From assembly GCF_012184385.1 (NCBI RefSeq), contig NZ_VSRL01000004.1, positions 40,736 through 104,735 on the forward strand: 64,000 bases of DNA. Reading direction: 5' to 3'. A program made the position numbers and the translations under genes. Below the pieces are notes generated by a model that was given only the letters and a program-made list of their open reading frames with translations, did no database searches and was not told where the DNA came from. Shown here in pieces: positions 29,073-36,979 of the stretch (its first letter is position 1; the number at the start of each line of letters is the position of its first letter). The stretch comes from Lentzea indica (GTDB lineage Bacteria > Actinomycetota > Actinomycetes > Mycobacteriales > Pseudonocardiaceae).

Positions 29073-29392
29073 ACCGCGGCGTCCACCGTCTCGTGCAGGC
29101 TCAGGACCTCTGCCACGTCGGCGAGGTCGAACAGCCGCCGGACCGGCGGCTGGGTGGCGGCGATCCGAAGCTGCCCTCCAGCCTCGGCCAGCCGCCGATG
29201 CCACTCCAGCACCAGCGCCAGCCCTGTCGAGTCCATGAACTGCAACTCGGACAAATCCAGCACAGCGTGAGCACCTGTGACGTCCGCGTCAAGCCGTGCG
29301 GACAGCACAGGGACGGTGTCGATGTCCAGCTCACCGGCGACGGCGAGCACTCGCCATCCCCGCTGGACCTCGCTGCCGACGTTGAGCTCCAT
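29045..29392 (-). CDS. STAS-domain anti-anti-sigma factor
   Basis: 115 residues, RsbV/SpoIIAA-like. The phosphorylatable Ser is in FMDSTGLALVLEWHR, the conserved STAS site, and the protein ends after a terminal helix. The start is ATG 29390-29392 (MELNVGSEV); a longer frame upstream lacks similarity. It is divergent from an RsbW-like ATPase gene, its likely partner, and convergent with the hybrid kinase, whose end it overlaps by 28 bases. Confidence 0.92.
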   Translation of the reverse strand: MELNVGSEVQRGWRVLAVAGELDIDTVPVLSARLDADVTGAHAVLDLSELQFMDSTGLALVLEWHRRLAEAGGQLRIAATQPPVRRLFDLADVAEVLSLHETVDAAVQASADTPR

Positions 29393-29508
29393 CGTCGCCG
29401 TTCCTTCCGCCACGCCCGACTCGTGCGACCCAAATCGTGCAGCACGGCGTCCGAGCATGCGACCACCGGGGGGCTGAAAGATCCGAACGACACCCCGGAT
29501 GTGCGACG

Positions 29509-29904
29509 ATGCGCCTTGTGTTGAACGACCCACTGGCTGAGGTGCGGGTGACCCTGTCCGCCGAGGGCGGGTCGTGCGCTCGCGCACGTCAGGTGGTGCG
29601 CGAGGCCGCTGCCTCGTGGGAGCTGCCGGAGGACCTCGCGGACGATGCGCAGCTCGTGGTGACCGAGCTCGTCTCCAACGGGATCGACCACGGTGAGGGA
29701 CCGATCACACTCACCGTGAGCAGGACGACGAGCGGCATGCTCGTCGAGGTGCACGACGAGTCGCCGAAGCAACCACAGCTGAGACCCGTGAACCCCAGTT
29801 CGGCGCGTGGCCGGGGGATGCAGCTGGTGCAGGCGTTGAGCGTGCGATGGGGCACGACACCGGGCAAGGACGGCAAGGTGGTCTGGGCCGAGCTCGTGTC
29901 CTGA
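29509..29904 (+). CDS. RsbW-like ATP-binding anti-sigma/regulatory protein
   Basis: 131 residues with a GHKL-type ATPase fold. The N box is VVTELVSNGIDHG, G1 is VEVHDES and G2 is SARGRGMQLVQAL. The N-terminal helix region SCARARQVVREAAASWELPED is typical of the actinomycete family that phosphorylates STAS proteins or binds sigma factors. The Asp of the G1 box is present, so activity is plausible. The start ATG 29509 is preferred; GTG 29518 is possible. No sigma factor gene lies beside it. Confidence 0.88.
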   Translation: MRLVLNDPLAEVRVTLSAEGGSCARARQVVREAAASWELPEDLADDAQLVVTELVSNGIDHGEGPITLTVSRTTSGMLVEVHDESPKQPQLRPVNPSSARGRGMQLVQALSVRWGTTPGKDGKVVWAELVS

Positions 29905-29967
29905 GAACGGGTGGCGGGGTGCGACGGGAGAGAGACACCCCGCCGGCGTCAGAACAGGTCTTCCCGC

Positions 29968-30198
29968 TCAGCCGGACAGACGCGTGGCCAGCAGGCGCTT
30001 GCCCTGCTCTGCACCCTTGCGGCTGTCGGTCTGCGCCTTCTTGAAGAACTCCGCCAGCTCGCGGTCGCCTTCGCGTTCCGCGTCCTGGATGAACGTCTCG
30101 AGACGCAGCGCGTTGTCGAGACACGCCTCGGTGAACCACAGGATGTTGTAGTCCTTGTCCTTCGTACCCGTGACGTGACCGGTTTCCGTGGTCGACAC
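29968..30198 (-). CDS. Small alpha-helical protein behind a stress-sigma-like promoter
   Basis: 76 residues of unknown function, mostly helical and charged (ALRLETFIQDAEREGDRELAEFFKKAQTDSRKGAEQGKRLL). No signal or membrane segment. The start is GTG 30196-30198 behind a strong GAGGAGG. A GTTT-N15-GGGTAC promoter lies 43 bases upstream. Position among STAS and RsbW genes and the promoter type suggest a general-stress protein. Confidence 0.7.
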   Translation of the reverse strand: MSTTETGHVTGTKDKDYNILWFTEACLDNALRLETFIQDAEREGDRELAEFFKKAQTDSRKGAEQGKRLLATRLSG

Positions 30199-30240
30199 GG
30201 TTCCTCCTCGTCTATCAGGGTTTTTGCGGTCACTGGCCGT

Positions 30241-30266
30241 GTACCCGCCGTGGCCTGGTGAAAACC
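30241..30266 (-). promoter_or_regulatory. Stress sigma (SigB/SigF-like) promoter for the 76-residue protein gene
   Basis: On the minus strand the sequence reads GTTT, 15 bases, GGGTAC. This fits the actinobacterial SigF/SigB consensus GTTT-N14-17-GGGTAY. The implied start of transcription leaves a leader of about 35-40 bases with a GAGGAGG ribosome site. Confidence 0.65.
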
Positions 30267-30325
30267 GCCTCAGCTTGTGGTCGTCACTCGAAGGCGCGTA
30301 CCTTCGGTGCGGACGGGAGTCCTAC

Positions 30326-30676
30326 ATGAACCAACTTCGACAGCGAACGACCTACATCCAGTCCATCCCGATCGTCGCTCTCACAGGCGAGATCGACATG
30401 ATGTCCTCCGCGCCGGTGACCAGCAGACTCGCCGAGCTGCTCGACCGCAAGCCGCCCGCGTTGGTGGTCGACCTCCGGGAAGTGCGGTTCTTCGGATCCG
30501 AGGGAATCCGCGCCCTCGTGGAGACTCAGGCACAGGCCGACGAGCTCGGCGTCAAGTTCGGCGTCGTCAGCGACTCCAGAGTTGTGTTGCGCCCCTTGGA
30601 AATGACGGCTGTCGACCAGCTGCTGCTCCTGTTCAACGACGTCGACGACGCCGTCACCGCGCTCAGCGCCTGTTAG
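30326..30676 (+). CDS. Second STAS-domain protein
   Basis: 116 residues with an anti-anti-sigma fold. The acceptor Ser lies in RFFGSEGIRALVETQ, where most homologues have DSSGL, so the local context is altered but the Ser is kept. The start is ATG 30326 after GACGGGAG. A weak GTTT-N15-GTGTAC element on the plus strand (30220-30244) overlaps the stress promoter of the divergent gene. It ends overlapping the opposing ppx-like gene by 4 bases. Confidence 0.88.
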   Translation: MNQLRQRTTYIQSIPIVALTGEIDMMSSAPVTSRLAELLDRKPPALVVDLREVRFFGSEGIRALVETQAQADELGVKFGVVSDSRVVLRPLEMTAVDQLLLLFNDVDDAVTALSAC

Positions 30677-31557
30677 GCCGCTGACTCGCGTCTGGAGCGG
30701 GAGCGCTCCACGAGGTCGAGCAGCAGACCTTCCTTGGTGGACCACGGCGAGATGTCCACGACGTCGTGTCCTGACACCTTCATCAACGCTTCCGCGACCA
30801 CCGCGCCCGCCAGCGACTGCTGGGCACGGTGGCGGGAAATCCCCGGCAGTGCGGCGCGTTCGCGCACCGACAGCTTCGCGAGACGTGGAATCCACTTCTC
30901 CAGGTCCTTGAGCCGCAACTGCCGCGCCACGTACGTGCCGTTGCGCGCTCCGGCGAGCCTGGCCAGCTGTTCGAACACCTTCGAGCACCCGATCGCGCGA
31001 GCGCTGTCATCGCGCGGGAAAGCCTCGGAAATCCGTTCTCCGACCTCGGCTCGCATGTCCTGCACGTTCAGCCCCGTCCGGGTCAAAGTCCTTGCCCCCA
31101 AAGGCAACGACAACGCGAAGTCGGGCTCGACGCCCGACCCCGACGCCAGCTCGACGGTGCCGCCGCCGACGTCCAGCACCACCATCGGCCCGGCGCCCCA
31201 GCCGAACCAGTGCCGTGCCGCTGTGTACGAGAATCGCGCTTCTTCCTTGCCTGACAACACTTTCAGCTCGACGCCGGTGCGTCTGGCGACCTTGCACATG
31301 ACCTCGTCGGCGTTCGAGCTGTCACGCACGGACGACGTGGCGAAGGGCAGGAAGGGGACATCGCCGGCCTTCTTGCGCGCGGCGAGCACCGCGGCGCACA
31401 ACGACTCGATGCCGTCCCGGCTGATGACCCCGTCGGAGTCCAGCTCCCGGTCCAGCCGCAGCCGCACCTTGTGGGACACCAGCGGACGCATCAGGTCTCG
31501 TTCCACGACAACCAGGTGTGCGCTGAAGCACCCGACGTCCAGAACCCCGACCGACAT
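30673..31557 (-). CDS. Ppx/GppA-family phosphatase
   Basis: 294 residues of the actin-like ASKHA fold that cleaves polyphosphate or (p)ppGpp. The phosphate-1 loop is GVLDVGCFSAHLVV, the second is VVLDVGGGTVELASG, and FATSSVRDSSNADE corresponds to the conserved A-T-x-A-x-R-x-A-x-N helix. The start ATG 31555-31557 follows GGAAGG; a TTG 21 bases upstream is less likely. Size matches the short actinobacterial Ppx1/GppA type, linking the signalling island to polyphosphate or stringent response. Confidence 0.88.
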   Translation of the reverse strand: MSVGVLDVGCFSAHLVVVERDLMRPLVSHKVRLRLDRELDSDGVISRDGIESLCAAVLAARKKAGDVPFLPFATSSVRDSSNADEVMCKVARRTGVELKVLSGKEEARFSYTAARHWFGWGAGPMVVLDVGGGTVELASGSGVEPDFALSLPLGARTLTRTGLNVQDMRAEVGERISEAFPRDDSARAIGCSKVFEQLARLAGARNGTYVARQLRLKDLEKWIPRLAKLSVRERAALPGISRHRAQQSLAGAVVAEALMKVSGHDVVDISPWSTKEGLLLDLVERSRSRRESAA

Positions 31558-31666
31558 CCGCCACCTTCCTTCTACCAAGTCTTCTTTACCCCATCGGCGC
31601 CAATTGTGCGGAACTTAGCCCCCGATCAGGCAATCCTTGGCTGATGAGATGCGTTACAGTCGCCCG

Positions 31667-32644
31667 ATGTCACTGGCGGAGATACCTTCCCGGCTCGAAC
31701 ACGCCCTCAGAACGGCAGACCGCGGCGTAGTCGTCCTGGCAGTGGACGGTCTCTCATCGGACGTGGCCAAACAATCCTGGCTGTCGGCCTCCGTTTCCAC
31801 GCTCTCCTCGACCGTGCCGTCCACGTCCGCGACGGCCTGGCTGACGGCGTTGACCGGCGTTCCCGCCGACGTCCACCGAGTGCCAGGAACGGTGTACCGC
31901 AACGGATCCGGCCTCGTGCACGCCATCAACGGCTCGCCGGTGATCCCGGATCTGCCGACCGTTCTGGAACGGCACGGCGCCACCGTTCTCGCGCGCGAGC
32001 TCGACCTCCTGGAAGGCACCTGGGCTCAGGCCCTCCTGCGGGGGTGCAACCGGGTACCCGCGCCCCCGAGGCACAAACTCACCGCCCAGGCGGAAGATCC
32101 GCCGCTGCTGGTCGCCAACGTGGTGGCCGACCTGGACAAGGCGCTGCCGGACGCCAGGTTCCTCTGGACCTACGTCAACATCGACGACCACGTGCACCGC
32201 AACGGGTACGACGAGTCCGTGCACGAGGCCATGCTGCGCCTCGACGCGCACGCTTCCCGTTGGGCCGCACAGGGTTGGACCGTCGTGGCGCACTCCGACC
32301 ACGGGCTGGTCCCCGTCGATCCCGATCCGGAGCTGGTCGAGGCCTGGGACGCGATCGTGCGCGAGGAGTGCGTGATCCCGTCCGGCGGCGCGGCGCGCAC
32401 CAGGTGGCTCTACCCGAAACCTGACCGCTTGGAAGCCGTTTTCGACCGCGTGGCAACGACTCTGGGCGCCGCGGCGACCGTGCACCACGCCACCGACCTC
32501 GGTCTGCCGCAGCCGGAGGCCGGCCCGGTCGTGGCGGTGGCCGCCTCCCCGAGGTTCCCGATCCCCGACCCCTCCGCGAAGTTCGAGCACGGAGGCCTGA
32601 GCCGGGACGAGATCGACGTGCCTTTCGCGATGTGGCAGGCCTGA
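31667..32644 (+). CDS. Alkaline phosphatase-superfamily phosphodiesterase-like protein
   Basis: 325 residues resembling the nucleotide pyrophosphatase/phosphodiesterase branch. Metal-binding marks are VLAVDGLSSD (first Asp), a Ser/Thr-rich nucleophile region STVPSTSATAWLTALTG, YVNIDDHVHRNGYD and AHSDHGLVPVD; a C-terminal His precedes the end (KFEHGGLS). No signal peptide. ATG 31667 falls six bases after a -10-like TACAGT, so leaderless initiation is likely. The substrate is unknown. Confidence 0.82.
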   Translation: MSLAEIPSRLEHALRTADRGVVVLAVDGLSSDVAKQSWLSASVSTLSSTVPSTSATAWLTALTGVPADVHRVPGTVYRNGSGLVHAINGSPVIPDLPTVLERHGATVLARELDLLEGTWAQALLRGCNRVPAPPRHKLTAQAEDPPLLVANVVADLDKALPDARFLWTYVNIDDHVHRNGYDESVHEAMLRLDAHASRWAAQGWTVVAHSDHGLVPVDPDPELVEAWDAIVREECVIPSGGAARTRWLYPKPDRLEAVFDRVATTLGAAATVHHATDLGLPQPEAGPVVAVAASPRFPIPDPSAKFEHGGLSRDEIDVPFAMWQA

Positions 32645-32841
32645 GCGCGAAATCGTTCATCCTTGTGAACAATTCGCGTTACAACGTGGGAATGCGGGAA
32701 GTTCACATATCTGACCCTTTTGGCCGGTCAGCGGCCTGAGACAAGGTGGAAGAATCAATATTTGACGTCTCTTTACAGTCCTTGATCGGATCTGGCAGGG
32801 TGTCGCCGGGCGCAAGGACATGAAAGGGACTGGACGGTCTC

Positions 32842-34047
32842 GTGAATCTGTCTCGACGCACCCTTCTGGCGTCTGCCGCGGCCACTCCCCTGCTCACCGG
32901 AGCCGGGATCGCATTCGGTGCCGGGGAGGCCGCGGCCTCCCCGGCCACACTCCGCGGCGCACTCGACTACGGCCTTGCCAAGCTGAGGGCCGTCGCACCG
33001 GGCATCACGTCGTTCCCGGAGATCACCCGGTTCGAGAAGTGGACCTACGTCGCCGACGGCGGCTGGATCGGTGGTTTCTGGCCCGGCACCCTGTGGCTCG
33101 CGCACCTCGACAGCGGCGACGCCCGGTTCCGCGCGCTGGCCGAGGCCGCGAACGACAGGCTGGCGCCGCGCCGGCTCGAGCCCCGCGACCACGACCTGGG
33201 GTTCCTGTTCTACCCGTCCTGGGTCACCGCGTACCGGCTCACCGGCGCCACCAAGTGGCGTGACGGCGCGGTCGACGCGGCGAACACGCTGATCCAGCGC
33301 TGGAACCCCGTCGGCAAGTACATCCGCGCGTGGGGAAGGCTCGGCACGCCGGGCAACGCGGGCCGCGTCATCATCGACACGATGATGAACCTGGACCTGC
33401 TCGCGTTCGCCACCGAGCAGACCGGCGACCGCAAGTTCATCGACATCGCGATCGCCCACGCCAGAACGACTCAGCAGCACTTCCTGCGCGCGGACGGTTC
33501 GACGCCGCACGTGTTCGACTTCAACCCCGACACGGGCGCGCCGATCGGCCCGAACACCGTTCAGGGCTACAGCCCGACCTCGTGCTGGGCGCGCGGCCAG
33601 GCGTGGGGCATCTACGGCTTCACCACGATGTACCGCCGCACGGGCCTGCGCGAGTTCCGCGACACGGCTCGCAGGATGGCCGACTTCGCGCTGAGCGCCC
33701 TCACCCCGGACCACGTGCCGGTGTGGGACTACCGCTCCCCGTTGGGCGCCAACGACATCAAGGACTCGTCGGCGGGCGCGATCATGGCGTGCGGTCTGCT
33801 CGACCTGGCCAAGGTCACCGGCTCCGACCGCTACCGCGACCGGGCGCTGAAGATCCTCGACGGCCTGGTCGGCACGTGTCTGACCACCAAGTCGGCGCGC
33901 GCGGAGGCGATCATGGCCCGCGGCACCCGCAACCGCCCGTCCGAGGACGGCGTCGAGGTCTCCCTGCCCTACGGCGACTACTACCTGTTCGAGGCGATCC
34001 TGCGCGTCCTCAAGCCCGCGCAGATCTCCAAGGCCATCGGCCTGTAG
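32842..34047 (+). CDS. Tat-exported GH88-family unsaturated glucuronyl hydrolase
   Basis: 401 residues. The signal NLSRRTLLASAAATPLL has a twin-arginine motif. The body is an alpha6/alpha6 barrel with GGWIGGFWPGTLW, the catalytic-region VIIDTMMNLDLL, YSPTSCWARGQAWGIYGF and DSSAGAIMACGLLDL, all typical of family 88. Such enzymes remove unsaturated uronic acid from oligosaccharides made by polysaccharide lyases, which would complement the lyase-family protein at 8027, though the two are far apart. The start is GTG 32842. The 197-bp upstream gap contains a CTGACC...GGTCAG inverted repeat at 32711-32731. Confidence 0.88.
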   Translation: MNLSRRTLLASAAATPLLTGAGIAFGAGEAAASPATLRGALDYGLAKLRAVAPGITSFPEITRFEKWTYVADGGWIGGFWPGTLWLAHLDSGDARFRALAEAANDRLAPRRLEPRDHDLGFLFYPSWVTAYRLTGATKWRDGAVDAANTLIQRWNPVGKYIRAWGRLGTPGNAGRVIIDTMMNLDLLAFATEQTGDRKFIDIAIAHARTTQQHFLRADGSTPHVFDFNPDTGAPIGPNTVQGYSPTSCWARGQAWGIYGFTTMYRRTGLREFRDTARRMADFALSALTPDHVPVWDYRSPLGANDIKDSSAGAIMACGLLDLAKVTGSDRYRDRALKILDGLVGTCLTTKSARAEAIMARGTRNRPSEDGVEVSLPYGDYYLFEAILRVLKPAQISKAIGL

Positions 34048-34599
34048 TCACTTCTCGATCACGCGCGCCGTGGGGCCGTTGCTCCAGGTCGCCTCCAAGC
34101 GGGAGAGGCGCCCCGCGGCGTTGCGGAAGTTCACCACCAGCGGCCCGCCGGGCTGTTCCACGGCCACCGACCACCCGTCCGCGGGAGTGGCCGACAGCGC
34201 CTCCACCCCCGTTGGGCGGTAGCGCACGACCGCGTCACCGCCCCGCAGGTGGAACGCGTGGACGTAGGAGCCGTCCGACTGCCATTCCCCCGCGGGAAGT
34301 TGAGCCGAGGTGGGACGCCCATCCGTACTACTGGGAGGAGCCGGAACAGACGAGCTGACAACGGGAGGCCTGGTGGACGAGGGCGTGACAGGGGACGAGC
34401 TGAGCGAGGGGCCCGGATCGGGCACCGCGACGCTGATCGAGGTGACGGTCGGCATCGGCAGCACACCTGGCCCCGTCGTGGACTCCACGGCGGCCACCGG
34501 CGCCGGTTCCATCGCCGAACGGATGCCGAACCACGACAGTCCGACGGCGACGGCGGTCACCACCGCCCAGGCGACCAGGTATCCGATCGACCGTCTCAC
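34048..34599 (-). CDS. Membrane-anchored extracytoplasmic protein of unknown function
   Basis: 183 residues. A basic N-terminus (VRRS) and one hydrophobic helix (about 5-28) are followed by a Ser/Pro/Thr-rich linker (about 40-95) and a beta-rich C-terminal domain containing GGDAVVRYRPTGVEALSATPADGW. It should sit outside the membrane by an N-terminal anchor. The start is GTG 34597-34599, with GGGAGG eight to nine bases before it. It is divergent from a two-component system across only 20 bases, so it may be a target or input of that system. Confidence 0.7.
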   Translation of the reverse strand: MRRSIGYLVAWAVVTAVAVGLSWFGIRSAMEPAPVAAVESTTGPGVLPMPTVTSISVAVPDPGPSLSSSPVTPSSTRPPVVSSSVPAPPSSTDGRPTSAQLPAGEWQSDGSYVHAFHLRGGDAVVRYRPTGVEALSATPADGWSVAVEQPGGPLVVNFRNAAGRLSRLEATWSNGPTARVIEK

Positions 34600-34619
34600 T
34601 GCGACGACCCTCCCATAAC

Positions 34620-35285
34620 ATGGCATCGGTACTGCTGGTCGAGGACGACCCGGTGGTGCGAGCGGCGATCATGCGCGCTCTCACCGGCCAGGGCCACATC
34701 GTGCACGGTGTCGCGCTCGCGATCGAGGCTTTGCGCGAAGTCACCGCCCACAACTACGACGTCGTGGTGCTCGACCTCGGGCTCCCCGACCTCGACGGCG
34801 GCGACGCGCTGCGGATGATCCGCGGCGTCACGAACACCCCGGTGGTGATCGCGACCGCCCGCGACGACGAGGCCGAGATCATCCGGCTGCTCAACGCGGG
34901 CGCGGACGACTACCTCGTCAAACCGTTCTCCAGCGAGCACCTCGGCGCCCGTGTGCAGGCCGTGCTCAGAAGGGCGCGTGACAGCAAGCAGCTCGTGGTC
35001 GGCGGGCTGGAGATCGACGTGAACCTCCGCAGGGCCACTGTGGACGGACGCGAACTCTCGTTGACGCACAAGGAGTTCGAGCTGCTCTCCTATCTCGCGG
35101 CACGTCAGGGCGAGGTGGTCCCGCGCGCCGAGATCCTCGCGAACCTGTGGCCGTCCACCCGCGATGACCAGACGCTCGACGTCCACCTGTCGTGGCTGCG
35201 CCGCAAGCTCGGTGAACGGGCCGCGCAGCCGCGTTATCTGCACACGGTGCGCGGGGTCGGCGTGCGTCTGGTCGCACCGAGATGA
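34620..35285 (+). CDS. OmpR/PhoB-family response regulator
   Basis: 221 residues: a receiver domain (about 1-115) with the acidic pair EDD, phospho-acceptor Asp in VVVLDLGLPD, Thr in IATARDDE and Lys in DYLVKPF; then a winged-helix DNA-binding domain (about 125-220) ending RYLHTVRGVGVRL. It overlaps the kinase gene by 4 bases (ATGA). The pair is a standard two-component system whose signal is not evident. Confidence 0.95.
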   Translation: MASVLLVEDDPVVRAAIMRALTGQGHIVHGVALAIEALREVTAHNYDVVVLDLGLPDLDGGDALRMIRGVTNTPVVIATARDDEAEIIRLLNAGADDYLVKPFSSEHLGARVQAVLRRARDSKQLVVGGLEIDVNLRRATVDGRELSLTHKEFELLSYLAARQGEVVPRAEILANLWPSTRDDQTLDVHLSWLRRKLGERAAQPRYLHTVRGVGVRLVAPR

Positions 35286-36559
35286 GGCGGTCACTGGTGC
35301 TGGTCGCTCTCGCGGCGACCAGCTTGGTGGCACTGGCTTTCCTGATCCCGCTCGCGATCGTCGTCAAGGAGGCGGCGTACGACCGCGCGATCAACGAGGC
35401 CCAGAAGCAGGCCAACGCGCTCACGCCCGCCCTGGTGATCGCCGACAAGAAGGCGCCGGTGATCCGCCAGGCGATCATGAGCACCAGCTACGGCGCACAA
35501 CAGCGGCTCGCCGTGCACTTCAACGGGCCGACCACGATCGGCACCTCGCACATCACCGCGAACGACTTCAAGGAGGCGCAGCGACTCGCGAAGGCCGCCA
35601 CCGTCCAACGTCCGGACGGCGTGGCCTACCTGCAGCCCATCGCGGTGGTCAACGAGGTCGCGATCGTCGAGGCGTTCGTCCCGAGGGAACAGCTCACCCA
35701 CGGGGTCATGGGCACCTGGTGGGCGCTGGCCGGCGTCGCGGTCGGCCTCGTCGCCGTGTCGGTGTTCGTCGCGGACCGGCTGGGCGCGCGGGCCGTCAAA
35801 GCGACGCGAGCACTCGCGGACGGCGCGCGGAGGATGGGCCAGGGCGACCTCACCGTCCGCGTTCCGGTCAAGGGACCGCCGGAGCTCGCGGAGGTCGGCA
35901 AGGCGTTCAACACCATGGCCGAACGGGTCCGGCATCTGCTCGCGTCCGAACGCGAGGTGGTCGCCGATCTTTCGCATCGCCTCAGAACGCCTCTCACGGC
36001 CCTTCTCCTGGACGCGGACACTCTCGGAGGGGGCAGCGGCGCTGACCGCGTCCGAGAGGCCGTCCAGGGCCTTGAGAGGGAGGTCGACGAGATCATCAAG
36101 GCGGCGCGGTCCGGCCTGCAGCCCGACAGCCGTGGTGTCGACGCGGCGGGAGTCGTCCGCGATCGTCTGGTGTTCTGGTCCGCGCTCGCCGACGACCAGG
36201 AACGACCGTGGACGGTCAGGGGCGCCGACAGGCCCGCGCACGTGCCGCTCGCCCGCACCGATCTCACCGCCGCGCTGGACGCGTTGCTGGGCAACGTCTT
36301 CCGGTACACCCCGGAGGGCACGCGGTTCGCCGTGACGCTGGTGCACCAGGCCGATCTGGTGGCGCTCGTGGTCGAGGACGCCGGTTCCGGCATCGCGGAC
36401 ACCGAACGCGCGGTGCGGCGCGGCGCCAGTGGTGGTGGTTCCACCGGGCTGGGGCTCGACATCGCCCGCCGCGCCGCGGAAAGCACGGGTGGCTCTCTCC
36501 ACGTCGACCGCGGGCCGCTGGGTGGGGCACGCGTGCAATTGAGGCTCCGGAGGCTCTAG
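35282..36559 (+). CDS. Sensor histidine kinase of a two-component system
   Basis: 425 residues. Two membrane helices (about 5-27 and 144-166) flank an extracytoplasmic sensor of about 115 residues, then HAMP (about 170-220), HisKA with phospho-acceptor in DLSHRLRTPLTAL, and a HATPase domain with N-box LLGNVFRYTPEG and G2 GGGSTGLGLDIARR. It follows the response regulator with ATGA overlap. A large GC-rich hairpin begins 28 bases after the stop. Confidence 0.94.
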   Translation: MRRSLVLVALAATSLVALAFLIPLAIVVKEAAYDRAINEAQKQANALTPALVIADKKAPVIRQAIMSTSYGAQQRLAVHFNGPTTIGTSHITANDFKEAQRLAKAATVQRPDGVAYLQPIAVVNEVAIVEAFVPREQLTHGVMGTWWALAGVAVGLVAVSVFVADRLGARAVKATRALADGARRMGQGDLTVRVPVKGPPELAEVGKAFNTMAERVRHLLASEREVVADLSHRLRTPLTALLLDADTLGGGSGADRVREAVQGLEREVDEIIKAARSGLQPDSRGVDAAGVVRDRLVFWSALADDQERPWTVRGADRPAHVPLARTDLTAALDALLGNVFRYTPEGTRFAVTLVHQADLVALVVEDAGSGIADTERAVRRGASGGGSTGLGLDIARRAAESTGGSLHVDRGPLGGARVQLRLRRL

Positions 36560-36586
36560 GACCCTTGTGGGGCCGAAAAAGGAACA

Positions 36587-36633
36587 CCGCCGGCGGCGTG
36601 CGGACCGTGGGACGGGTCCGACGCCGCCGGCGG
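36587..36633 (+). terminator. Large GC-rich hairpin after the kinase gene
   Basis: A 13-bp stem (CCGCCGGCGGCGT with its complement), a bulged G, and a further 6-bp stem (CGGACC/GGTCCG) close an 8-base loop. There is no T tract, so it is either an actinobacterial I-shaped terminator or the 5' end of the structured leader that follows. Confidence 0.6.
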
Positions 36634-36697
36634 GCACCGGCCGGCTGCGCCGCACCGCTGCCGCACCACCGAGTTCCGAGCAGGAGGAAGGAACCCG

Positions 36698-36829
36698 ATG
36701 AGCAGTGCGCGCTTGCCTTCCCACACCGGTGTAAGAGGTGGATCAGCCGGGGCTCTCGGCGCCTGGTGTGGGGACCGGCGTATTCAGGAGGTCTGTGTGA
36801 TCGTTTTTCGCGACCTGACACGAAGTTAG
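36698..36829 (+). CDS. Possible 43-codon micro-ORF in a structured leader
   Basis: ATG 36698 follows a near-perfect ribosome site AGGAGGAAGG at optimal distance and opens a 43-codon frame starting MSSARLPSHTGVRGG and ending at TAG 36829. Arms CCCACACC (36720-36727) and GGTGTGGG (36765-36772) lie inside it and could pair. It is unlike any family I know and may be a leader peptide, a small protein or chance. It lies between the two-component system and the first DUF4360 gene. Confidence 0.35.
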   Translation: MSSARLPSHTGVRGGSAGALGAWCGDRRIQEVCVIVFRDLTRS

Positions 36830-36876
36830 CCGACCGCCCGCCGTCGCCAATCCACCGTTCAGACGATTAATCCGTT

Positions 36877-36930
36877 TTAAATATATTTAAGTTCGCCCGG
36901 TCGGCTGTCCACGGCTTAAGTCCATTTAAG
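36877..36930 (+). promoter_or_regulatory. AT-rich palindromes upstream of the first DUF4360 gene
   Basis: A perfect 14-bp palindrome TTAAATATATTTAA (36877-36890) and a repeat CTTAAG...TTTAAG (36915-36930) stand out in DNA that is otherwise very GC-rich. They lie 50-100 bases upstream of the start at 36980 and are suited to be operator or promoter elements; no regulator can be named. Confidence 0.45.
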
Positions 36931-36979
36931 ATAACGTCCCTGCCACGCCGCCATCATCCCCCGAAATGAAAGGCGCCTC

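Noticed and set aside
30700..30712. GGGAGCGCTCCA inside the ppx-like gene as a CebR box
   Set aside because: It lies within conserved coding sequence for an Arg/Ser tail, matches only partly and is not near a promoter.
36587..36829. A known riboswitch (ydaO, SAM, cobalamin) before DUF4360
   Set aside because: I compared by eye with the conserved cores I know and found no match; only generic stem pairing is supported.
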